The notes under the pieces: generated by a model
What the model saw: the letters and a program-made list of their open reading frames with translations, nothing else
Databases searched by the model: none
Told to the model about the DNA's origin: nothing
Shown: piece after piece, positions 1 to 6,281 of the stretch
Layout: every line of letters begins with the position of its first letter
How positions within the stretch are numbered: position 1 is the first letter of the stretch
Assembly (NCBI GenBank): GCA_021793855.1
Contig: JAJYRY010000016.1
Location: 1 to 13,643 of the forward strand
Origin: Thermoplasmata archaeon
GTDB taxonomy: Archaea > Thermoplasmatota > Thermoplasmata > Thermoplasmatales > GCA-001856825
Reading direction: 5' to 3'
DNA length: 13,643 nt
Program-made: the position numbers and the translations under genes

Positions 1-373
1 CTCATTTTCGAAAAAATCATGCTCCCGGACCACACTGTAAAGGTCGTAAATCTCGCCATGCACATCACGCTAAGCAGGTGAGTATAGATCTGCGTGTTGT
101 ATATTTGCGTGCCCAAGGTGTATCTGCACCTTCCTCAAGTCCATCCCTGCCCCGATGAGGTTCGGGGCAGAGTAGTGCCTGAGGACGTTGGGCATGCATA
201 TGCAGGACCTTTGCCGTCGTGCCCGTTTCCTTGATATGCTGCCTCACTGTAGCTCCTTTCATCCTGCCGTAGTCTGCGGCCCATAGTGCCTTCTGGAAAA
301 TGGCATAGTCAGGGTCGTACTGATCTTTCTTGCTGGTGTAATATTCCTTGGTGAACGAGTTCCTCTTAGCCAC
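1..373 (-). pseudogene. Tyrosine recombinase (integrase), C-terminal remnant, frameshifted
   Basis: Reading the minus strand, a GTG-started frame from 373 carries VRQHIKETG, which fits the segment just before the catalytic box of a phage/XerD-type integrase. Near 205-225 the frame shifts. The following frame reads NVLRHYSAPNLIGAG, then LRKVQIHLGHANIQ and ADLYS. These match the HxLRH, LGH and tyrosine motifs of the family's catalytic domain. The first His of the box is Asn, the tyrosine is followed by SPA instead of the usual TH-type residues, and a TAG stop comes at once (about 74-76). After it, RDVHGEIYDLYSVV continues in the same frame to the window edge like a normal integrase tail. A frameshift, a stop and a lost catalytic His together indicate a dead gene. 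The first 40 residues from 373 do not look like integrase and may be a junction sequence. It probably marks the old left end of an integrated element. Confidence 0.7.
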
Positions 374-579
374 TATCCCACGTTCCTGTCCAGTTCAGTC
401 ATTTTTTCCCTAAGCACTCTGGAGAACTCCTGAAAGTCACTGCTCTCCCTTAGCGCATCCCCTATTATGTTCACATCTTGGAACTTCCTGTTGTTCCATC
501 CCTTGCTGTATCTCAGCTTCCTTGCCTTCTGCACTGCAATGTCATCGAGTAGGAAGAGGGATTCACCTCTGCTGTTCAT
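373..579 (-). CDS. Small hypothetical protein, 68 aa
   Basis: The ATG at 579 is preceded, five bases away, by a GGAG ribosome-binding-like sequence (TCGGAGTT). The protein is charged and mostly helical in appearance, with no membrane segment and no Cys pair. It has a basic first half (KARKLRYSKGW) and an acidic/helical second half (DALRESSDFQEF). I do not recognise it. The size, the basic patch and the coupling to a second frame would fit a small DNA-binding or antitoxin-like protein, but nothing proves that. Its TAG stop overlaps the GTG that opens the integrase-remnant frame by one base (TAGTG), so the two may once have been read together. Confidence 0.45.
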   Translation of the reverse strand: MNSRGESLFLLDDIAVQKARKLRYSKGWNNRKFQDVNIIGDALRESSDFQEFSRVLREKMTELDRNVG

Positions 580-713
580 AACTCCGATAAAGATTGCACA
601 TTATGTATAGCCTTATGCGGAGAATAAGAGTGAGAAAAAGAGTCTATAGGTATTGGGATAATATCACAGCGTAATCGGAGCAATGTGAACTCGTAGCATG
701 CATCGTAACAAGG

Positions 714-721
714 TTTATAAA
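714..721 (+). promoter_or_regulatory. TATA box (TTTATAAA) upstream of the membrane nuclease gene
   Basis: A consensus archaeal TATA element lies in the 273-base gap before the nuclease gene. Transcription would start about 25 bases on, near 743. That is exactly where a strong hairpin arm begins, and it leaves an untranslated leader of about 110 bases before the ATG at 853. No better TATA element is visible closer to the gene. Confidence 0.45.
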
Positions 722-742
722 TCAAGTTTAAGTGAAACATTT

Positions 743-841
743 GCCGCTAAGACCGCAGATAATGAACTGAATTAAATGTAAGTCTTGGCGGAAGAGAAGT
801 GCTGATCGTTAGTAATACGGATGCTGTATGAGCGTAGCGGC
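743..841 (+). other. Leader region with two mutually exclusive pairings
   Basis: CCGCTAAGAC (744-753) pairs with GTCTTGGCGG (782-791) as a 10-base-pair stem with one G-U pair and a 28-base loop. The same left arm, GCCGCTA (743-749), is also an exact reverse complement of TAGCGGC (835-841), which ends 11 bases before the ATG at 853. The two pairings cannot form together. The region lies just after the predicted start site, so a regulated leader or a small RNA is possible. I recognise no known RNA family. The rest of 580-852 shows no gene. Confidence 0.3.
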
Positions 842-852
842 ATGAAATAAAG

Positions 853-1599
853 ATGGAACGAAAGTCAAGGAGAGCGAAAAGTTTGGAAGCAAGCAGTGAA
901 CTGAGCACGATCCTACGCAAGGGCTGCAAAGAAGCGTTTTCGAGCGAGCGAGAATTTCGGGAAAGAGTTGTCAGCAGGATGCTTGATCTCCTGGGATGGA
1001 ACTTACCGGGGGAAATAAGGTATGAGGAGACAATTCCGGCGGGTACGGTTGATTTGAGGGTGGATTATATCGTAGCAGATGCTCATAGAAAGTTCGCTCT
1101 AGAGGTTAAGATGCCTGGCGTAAGTGTGTCTGAAGGCAGTCCTGCAAGATTGCAACTCCGAAGCTACCTCAGGTTGGATGAAAGCATAAACTTTGGAGTT
1201 CTATACAACGGTAAGGAGATGCACTTATTTACCAGAGATAAAGAATCGCCTGTCTTAAGCTGGAGCTGCGGAAAATCCAATTCAATTCTCGTTTACATTT
1301 CTAAAGGTATTCATACAGAAAAAGCCCGGCAAAAGTCTCAATCGCTGAAATGGTTTGCTAAATTTTTTGGCTATCTTGCCGTGGGGTCAATAGTTTTTCC
1401 AGTTCTCTTCGGCGTCGTGGCTTTCTATGCCTCTTTTCTTAATGGCATTCTTGGAACTTTTGATGTGATCTTCGCTGCTTTATTTTGGATCGCTTTATTC
1501 ACTTTCGCCTATTTTTACGTTAAATTCAGATCGCAGAGGAAAAAAGAGCTTATAGTTTCAGAACGAATAGGAGAAGTGGAGAAAGTTACCGGAGAGTGA
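853..1599 (+). CDS. Membrane-anchored PD-(D/E)xK nuclease (HsdR N-terminal-type domain)
   Basis: Residues about 30-150 match the HsdR_N-type domain seen at the start of Type I restriction R subunits. An EREFRERVVSRMLDLLGW helix is followed by EET at 58-60, Asp71 in VDY, Glu84 and Lys86 in LEVK, and a QLRSY motif at 101-105 like the QxxxY of this nuclease group. These are the expected catalytic positions. Two hydrophobic stretches, about 171-197 and 203-225, look like a membrane hairpin, followed by a short basic tail (FRSQRKK). At 248 aa it lacks the helicase and translocase parts of a true R subunit. The likely role is a membrane-held DNA nuclease, perhaps acting on entering DNA; this is inferred. 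The ATG at 853 has no clear Shine-Dalgarno site. The gene stands alone, with no S or M subunit beside it. Confidence 0.8.
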   Translation: MERKSRRAKSLEASSELSTILRKGCKEAFSSEREFRERVVSRMLDLLGWNLPGEIRYEETIPAGTVDLRVDYIVADAHRKFALEVKMPGVSVSEGSPARLQLRSYLRLDESINFGVLYNGKEMHLFTRDKESPVLSWSCGKSNSILVYISKGIHTEKARQKSQSLKWFAKFFGYLAVGSIVFPVLFGVVAFYASFLNGILGTFDVIFAALFWIALFTFAYFYVKFRSQRKKELIVSERIGEVEKVTGE

Positions 1600-1780
1600 A
1601 GAAATGGGTGCAAGGAAGCATAACTGAACAGGCTAATATTTGTCAAAATCAGGTCGTGATATCCTCTGGCTCTCTGCCGTTTCCGTGGTTGCGAAGAAAT
1701 AACATGCAGGGCAGGCAATGCTTATAAATGGGTACTTGATGGAATACATGTGTCGATCATCATGCCGTGCTGCGTTTATG

Positions 1781-1787
1781 TATATAA
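1781..1787 (+). promoter_or_regulatory. TATA box before the frameshifted unknown gene
   Basis: TATATAA lies about 33 bases before the GTG at 1817, so a transcript would start about 8 bases before that codon, a near-leaderless arrangement. A second TATA-like element, TTATAAAT, is at 1722-1729. This spacing is the reason for preferring GTG 1817 over the in-frame ATG at 1850. Confidence 0.4.
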
Positions 1788-1816
1788 TCTGAAATTCTTG
1801 ATGTGCTCAGGACGCC

Positions 1817-2772
1817 GTGTCGCTCTTCCTGTGGGGGATATACAGAACCATGCTCTACCGTGACGTCGACCGCAGCATAGGCTACATGCTCTCGGTTTCC
1901 ATGGTGCAGAGCCATCCTCTTATTCCCGTGATGGAGAAGGAGCTCGGCGAGGTTCCGCTCCACACTGATCGCATAGGCGAGGAGTCATACATAGACCTTT
2001 TCGTGCAGGGGGGGAGAAGGCTGCAAGGTTCGAGAAGCTGGTTCCGTCCTATGACCATGAGATGAGGGGAGACATGCTCACAGTCAAGCTAAAGTCCGCC
2101 GAGATGAACATCGTCAGCGGCATGATGGACAGGATTCTTGATGTAGGGACCATGATGCCGGGAGGCCTCTACCTCTCCGGATCACGGATAAGGGCGGAGT
2201 TCAGGTTCCACCCATCGGACCTGCACAGTGTCACCGTACTTGCCGGCGGGATACTGCAGATGAGGAACGGCATGGACATCGTTTCCCTTGGCCCGGATCC
2301 CGGAGGCATAGCCTCCATTGGATCGGCCAACGATCGCATATCCCTCTCCATGGTTGCATTCGACACCGATCTCCCCGCGGAAATTGTGTCTGCGGGAATA
2401 ACGGAAGCATATTTCGAGGTCAACAGCGCCTATGCAATGAAGGATGCACTCAGGAGCATTGCAATATGCCCTTCCTCCGCCGTTCCAGATTCATGGCGGC
2501 CGCTTCCCGGCGGCAGCGGCATCTACCTTGCCGATGTCACCGCACCGTTCGTCAACCTTGTGCGCAACAGCGCCAATGCTGCACACATACCCAGGGCAGG
2601 CACCATCATGAAGATCGCCGGGGGAAAGCTCAGGGCATTCGCCTTCACGCCCAGGTCGCTGCTGAAAGAATACCTGGACATCCTCTTCAAAGTGTCCGGG
2701 GATCACCCGGACCTGCACTTCGACCTCAGCTACGTGGGCGATTACAGCAAGGATATATGGGAATGGGTGTGA
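1817..2772 (+). pseudogene. Unknown protein, one gene split by a shift at a run of seven G
   Basis: Two consecutive frames, 1817-2065 and 2062-2772, appear to be a single gene of about 318 residues. The first frame reads sensibly to YIDLFVQGG at the G run 2008-2014 and then turns into unlikely sequence ending in a stop. If one G is added (or two removed), translation runs on as EKAARFEKLVPSYDHEMRGD, joining the second frame without a gap. The second part is 236 residues with no membrane segment and no motif I recognise; it ends in DIWEWV. G+C is far higher here than in the 4-12 kb block. Either the gene is broken, or the run slips during copying or reading, or this is a sequencing error. No function is proposed. 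A small gene follows 37 bases later. Confidence 0.65.
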
Positions 2773-2809
2773 TGAACATGCACACAGTTTCAGAAGTGAG
2801 GTGACATAA

Positions 2810-3010
2810 ATGACAGGGATAGAGGGAGAGGCGAAGAGGGTCATAGGCTTCGGGGTTGGGGAATTTTATACGTTTGTTCACAGGACTCCGGTCGGGCCGG
2901 TGAGCATACAGATACCGAGGGTGATGGTGGCAGGCGCCCCGGAGACCGTGAGATTCGCAATTGAATGGGAGGGCAACGGCAATGGAATACCGCCCGATCC
3001 GGACGACTGA
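2810..3010 (+). CDS. Small hypothetical protein, 66 aa
   Basis: The ATG at 2810 follows a strong Shine-Dalgarno sequence, GAGGTGA, at about 2798-2804, one of the clearest in the window. This makes the gene credible despite its length. The protein is rich in Gly, Val and Pro, suggesting beta structure, and ends in an acidic tail PPDPDD. There is no signal peptide, membrane segment or Cys motif. I do not recognise it. It shares the high G+C of the frameshifted gene just upstream and is probably in the same transcript. Confidence 0.55.
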   Translation: MTGIEGEAKRVIGFGVGEFYTFVHRTPVGPVSIQIPRVMVAGAPETVRFAIEWEGNGNGIPPDPDD

Positions 3011-3055
3011 AGAGTCCGGGAAAGCTATATGAGCCAGATAAATGCCGGACTGGTG

Positions 3056-3214
3056 TTATTTCATCCTTTTCAGGATAATGTTTCCGCTGTCCTTATAAAA
3101 TCCAACGATTTCACCTCCCTCTAGATTCAGTGCTTCGGCTGCCTTTTTAGGTACCGTTATCCTCATTGAGGCTCCTTTCTTGGACACATGTGATACTTCA
3201 AGCAATTGTGGCAT
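3056..3214 (-). CDS. AbrB/SpoVT-type DNA-binding protein, 52 aa
   Basis: The minus strand encodes 52 residues from the ATG at 3214 to the TAA at 3056. The middle, MRITVPKKAAEALNLEGGE, followed by IVGFYKDSGNIILKRMK, is the classic swapped-hairpin AbrB fold: an R-I-T-V-P-K strand-turn, a short helix ending in LNL, an acidic-glycine turn, and two beta strands. In archaea such proteins are usually small dimeric regulators or the antitoxin of a toxin pair. No toxin gene is joined to it here; downstream is the unknown 66-residue gene on the other strand. A TATA box at 3245-3253 gives a near-leaderless transcript, which supports the start. A 14-base palindrome behind the promoter could be its own operator. 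Confidence 0.85.
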   Translation of the reverse strand: MPQLLEVSHVSKKGASMRITVPKKAAEALNLEGGEIVGFYKDSGNIILKRMK

Positions 3215-3244
3215 TAATTGGTATCATTAGAAGAAATTAAAAGA

Positions 3245-3253
3245 TTTTATAAA
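3245..3253 (-). promoter_or_regulatory. TATA box of the AbrB-type gene
   Basis: On the minus strand this reads TTTATAAAA. Its centre is about 35 bases before the ATG at 3214, so transcription should begin a few bases before the start codon. Confidence 0.55.
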
Positions 3254-3285
3254 TTTCCGGCTATGTGCTTATTGGAATAGCCGAA

Positions 3286-3299
3286 GAATCTATAGATTC
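3286..3299. promoter_or_regulatory. 14-base perfect palindrome between divergent TATA boxes, possible operator
   Basis: GAATCTATAGATTC is perfectly self-complementary. It lies between the minus-strand TATA box of the AbrB-type gene (3245-3253) and a plus-strand TATA-like element TATTTATAATA (3305-3315). A second inverted pair, GGCTAT (3259-3264) and ATAGCC (3277-3282), sits beside it. AbrB-type proteins bind as dimers and often control their own promoter, so an operator is a reasonable inference. What the plus-strand TATA element would drive is unclear. Apart from this, the stretch 3215-3507 shows no gene I can support. Confidence 0.4.
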
Positions 3300-3507
3300 G
3301 TACATATTTATAATACCTGATAGATATGGCAAGCATCTTGAATCGTGGTAAATGCGGTGGCGAGAAAATCAAAGAAGTGATTAATGGAGGAATGACAGAT
3401 AGTGTTCATTGGGACGGAGGATATGTTGTGAAATCAGAGACCACATATGAAAATCCGACGAATATTCGACTTTTACCTGTGAAAAATGTGGAGCTACCCT
3501 GTAAATT

Positions 3508-3955
3508 TCATTTCATAAAATGCCACCAATACCCACAACCCCACCCGTTCTCCTTTGCCGGATCATAGACCATCGTAGGCTTGAAATGTTCCGTCACCAA
3601 ATCCGGCACTCCAAATATCCCAATCATTTCAGGGTCCGTCATTGACAGATTCAAAAGATATGTTCCCCGGTGATTGTCCAATAATGCCTTCAAATCAGTA
3701 AAATCCTCCGTCTTGAACTTATGTCGATGCTGGTCACCTCCCCTAAGATATGGTGGATCCAGGTAAAGCAGCACTCGAGGTCTGCTGTATCTTTTCATCA
3801 ATTCTCGAAAATCCATGTTCTCCACAACGCACTTTCATTGCCAGGAGAAAATCCCAGTTCTCAATGGCGGTAAATTGGCCTTCTTGTAAAGTCACTTGAA
3901 CGCCTTTCCTGCGCAGAGAATGAAAAAGTATGCAGATAAATGGTTTTGAATGCAT
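3508..3955 (-). pseudogene. D12-class (Dam-like) adenine DNA methylase, broken C-terminal part
   Basis: The frame from 3825 down reads MENMDFRELMKRYSRPRVLL and then YLDPPY, the motif IV of N6-adenine methylases, in the D12-class setting (N-DF-ELI-Y-RP-xxLxYLDPPY). It continues to a normal-looking end at 3508. Upstream sequence in another frame (3955 down to about 3840) gives VQVTLQEGQFTAIENWDFLL, which resembles the segment just before motif IV. The two frames join near 3826-3845, so at least one shift is needed. The N-terminal half with the AdoMet-binding FxGGG box is missing. The ENWDF and ENMDF segments look like two copies of the same module, as if the gene was rebuilt by duplication or by recombination between two methylases. 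No partner nuclease is visible. It cannot make an active enzyme. Confidence 0.75.
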
Positions 3956-4062
3956 TTCAGCATCATTTCATGGATTTTTGGTTCACAACTCCATGAATAT
4001 TGTTTCGTGGGAGAAAAGCATTCCACACCAGTAGAACCCTTATTTAAATTTCCAAGGAAATG

Positions 4063-4072
4063 TATATTAAAA
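4063..4072 (+). promoter_or_regulatory. TATA-like element for the HEPN gene
   Basis: TATATTAAAA lies about 55 bases before the TTG at 4125, predicting a transcript start near 4093 and a leader of about 30 bases that includes a GAGGCGA ribosome-binding site at 4114-4120. A further A/T-rich element, TTATTTAAATTT, is at about 4040-4051. Confidence 0.35.
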
Positions 4073-4124
4073 GGTACAAGTTTATTGTTAACAGGTTAAG
4101 AAGAGTTACTGAAGAGGCGAATAT

Positions 4125-5276
4125 TTGGTCATAGAAATCAGAGATGTAATAGAGGTCGAAGCTAGACGTTTTTACTCAGATTTGAAGAAGGAGTACTTGA
4201 CTTACGGAGATATCCCTGAATTCCTCACCATTAAACCAGGGGATTTCCCCACAGGCATCTCTGAAAGCATTTTCAACATAGCTCACTTTTACAAGATAAT
4301 ACTTGGATTAACAAACAATATGCTAGATTCCTTTGTCAACTTAATAATGATGAGAAAAGGGTATGTTGACAAGGATCTTATTGATGATTTCCCCAAGCAA
4401 GATATGATACAAGGAAATCTTGATTTCTATATGGAAGAAGTCCAAACATTGATGCCACTAAATGATTTTGAAAGAATAGAATTGATAGATTTCGTAAATG
4501 AAACGGATTCCTCTTCTTTTGTAAGGATAGGCATACTGCGCTCCTGGCCTGAACCGATTCGGGAGGACTACTTAATGTTCTTTTCTCTGGATAGAGCAGA
4601 AACTTTAGTTCAAGAAATTTCAGAATACGAAAAGAAAAAGGGTACAATGGAATGCCCAAAATACTTGATTATAGATCCATTTCTATACAGATCCGTTAAA
4701 GAATACATTCATAATTTGAAGAAAGACATAGAAGCTATTAGACCCGATTGGAATGTTGTTTCTGCTGAAGCTTTTTTGGACGATTTCTTGGACAGAGAGA
4801 AACATGAATTCAAAGAGGAATTCCGCAATTCTATCAAATTAGCGAAGAAGAAATTGGAAAATGCTTATCCCTTTTTATCTATTAGAAGTGAGCTTTCCAG
4901 AATAACCGGTGGCAGACGTGACATCCTGGGTGCACTCCACGATTCCAAGAAAGAGATCCTGACGGTTAATGATATTGACAACATAGTTAGGAGCGCTACA
5001 AGGGGTGTTGAGGCGTTGCTTCTGGCATTATACAGGAAGACATTCAATGAAGAAACTACAGGTTTGACGTTTGGTCAACTTCTAATGAAATTGAGGTCAT
5101 TCATCGAGGATGAATTCGGAAAAGACATTTATAGCGAGCTGGAGTTCATTTATAAAATGAGGAACCAGGAAGATCACCCAAATTACGTAGAACTTGATGT
5201 TATTGATGGGATCAAGACTGTAGAAAGATCTGCGCTGTTTTTGGCCATATTTGACAAAAAGTTTGGTTCCAAGTGA
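4125..5276 (+). CDS. HEPN-like domain protein, putative RNase/toxin, 383 aa
   Basis: The C-terminal part, about 282-380, is all helical. It contains R346-N-Q-E-D-H351, an RX4H motif, in the context YKMRNQEDHPNYVELD, followed by a long helix ending in LFLAIFDK. That layout is typical of HEPN domains, many of which are metal-independent RNases in defence and toxin systems. The first 280 residues are also mostly helical, with no motif I recognise. A TTG start is chosen: GAGGCGA lies 4 bases before it, no ATG occurs in frame until residue 66, and a TGA lies in frame just upstream. The gene ends 9 bases from the stop of the convergent nuclease gene, so their transcripts probably overlap. Its low G+C matches the minus-strand operon. 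It is probably part of the same defence cluster, as an abortive-infection-type effector; that is inferred. Confidence 0.7.
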   Translation: MVIEIRDVIEVEARRFYSDLKKEYLTYGDIPEFLTIKPGDFPTGISESIFNIAHFYKIILGLTNNMLDSFVNLIMMRKGYVDKDLIDDFPKQDMIQGNLDFYMEEVQTLMPLNDFERIELIDFVNETDSSSFVRIGILRSWPEPIREDYLMFFSLDRAETLVQEISEYEKKKGTMECPKYLIIDPFLYRSVKEYIHNLKKDIEAIRPDWNVVSAEAFLDDFLDREKHEFKEEFRNSIKLAKKKLENAYPFLSIRSELSRITGGRRDILGALHDSKKEILTVNDIDNIVRSATRGVEALLLALYRKTFNEETTGLTFGQLLMKLRSFIEDEFGKDIYSELEFIYKMRNQEDHPNYVELDVIDGIKTVERSALFLAIFDKKFGSK

Positions 5277-5285
5277 GTTATCAGG

Positions 5286-6281
5286 TTATCTTCCTTCATC
5301 ACAACGCACAGAGATTAACTCGCAATTTGTCTTATAGTTCCTATTTTGCAGAATATCGTCATATGGATTTTGGATAGTGATAGGCTCGCACTCAGCCGAT
5401 TTGTCTTTTGAGTTCACCCCTCCCACAAAGTATATCCAATACTTCGGACCCAGCTCCTTCGCAACTTCAATCTCATTCCTGGACCAATAAAATCTCAGCT
5501 TCGAAGTTGTACTACCTTTAACCTCAATAAATCGGTCATAGACTAGCCCCTCAGCAGCATTATCGAAGGAGACTATATCATACCCTGCGCCAACATCAAG
5601 TTCGCTTACCCTTTGCACTAGGTTTGCTTCAATTTCGCACCCGATACTTCGCAATCTCTTCTTTTCGTAGTCTAGGACAAAATTCTCTGCGATGTCGCCG
5701 GTTTCTGTTGAATTTTCAAGGTCTTTTGCTAACTCTTGCGGAGTCTTTGATTGCGAGCGCCTCCTAACTCTTGCCGATAGACTCAAATACTTGCTTGACA
5801 CTCTTTTGCCCCAATCATCGTTCCTCAACAAACCTACCTGGGTAAGAAGGTCCACATATTCAGAATCTACAGACAGTTGTTTCATGTTTTCGCTATTCCA
5901 AACGAATGTTCTCTCTGAATATGACGGTTTGAACTGCTTCAGGACAGCTTCTGTTTCACTGGACGCTTCACCATTCAAGATACACTCAAGAACCAAAAGC
6001 TCCTTTTGCTCGTCGTTCAACTCGAAGTCATTGGAGGTCGCTAAGTTATGAAATTTCTTTCCAATTCCGGTAAGCCTCACATTGTCTCCAATGCCCTCGA
6101 TGAGCCCGAGCTTCCTACAAGCGTAGATGTTCTTCTTATGGTCAGGGAATGTACCATGCATCACTTGTTCTTTGCAGAGATTTATCACTTGAGTTACTGA
6201 CGTGCTTTTCTCACCAGACAGAGCCGATATAGCCCGACAGATCCTGTTCAATTCATTAAGGTTGAACGTCAACCACACCAC
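5286..6281 (-). CDS. Winged-helix protein with DUF3883-type PD-(D/E)xK nuclease domain
   Basis: Numbered from GTG 6281 (331 aa). Residues about 10-85 look like a winged-helix module, with YACRKLGLIEG and VRLTGIGKKF as recognition helix and wing. Residues about 195-290 match DUF3883, the C-terminal domain of the NO VEIN family: GDIAENFVLDYEKKRL, then GYDI with Asp235, then FIEVKGS with Glu253 and Lys255, then WSRNEIEVA and KYWIYFV. Asp, Glu and Lys are the PD-(D/E)xK catalytic set, so DNA cleavage is likely. The reading frame is open up to GTG 6344, which would add 21 residues and overlap the ATPase gene by 89 bases. GTG 6281 gives a 26-base overlap and begins where the protein looks ordinary. 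As the last gene of the operon it is the probable nuclease subunit served by the SNF2 motor. Confidence 0.8.
   Translation of the reverse strand: MVWLTFNLNELNRICRAISALSGEKSTSVTQVINLCKEQVMHGTFPDHKKNIYACRKLGLIEGIGDNVRLTGIGKKFHNLATSNDFELNDEQKELLVLECILNGEASSETEAVLKQFKPSYSERTFVWNSENMKQLSVDSEYVDLLTQVGLLRNDDWGKRVSSKYLSLSARVRRRSQSKTPQELAKDLENSTETGDIAENFVLDYEKKRLRSIGCEIEANLVQRVSELDVGAGYDIVSFDNAAEGLVYDRFIEVKGSTTSKLRFYWSRNEIEVAKELGPKYWIYFVGGVNSKDKSAECEPITIQNPYDDILQNRNYKTNCELISVRCDEGR

Noticed and set aside
741..841. Possible tRNA or C/D-box RNA
   Set aside because: No cloverleaf can be drawn. ATGA- and CTGA-like bases occur, but not with the box order or spacing of C/D RNAs.
747..929. 60-residue minus-strand frame across the nuclease leader
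   Set aside because: It runs antisense into the start of a convincing gene and has no start signal or motif.
2466..2844. Long open frames on both strands across the high-G+C unknown gene
   Set aside because: These are shadow frames typical of G+C-rich coding DNA. They are rich in Arg/His/Gln or Pro and lie over a frame with better protein character.
3326..3568. 80-residue plus-strand open frame after a TATA-like element
   Set aside because: The TATA element is too close (about 17 bases) to the ATG, the frame overlaps the methylase remnant on the other strand, and the sequence resembles no protein. Another frame shows TFTCEKCGATL, but it is only about 15 codons long between stops.
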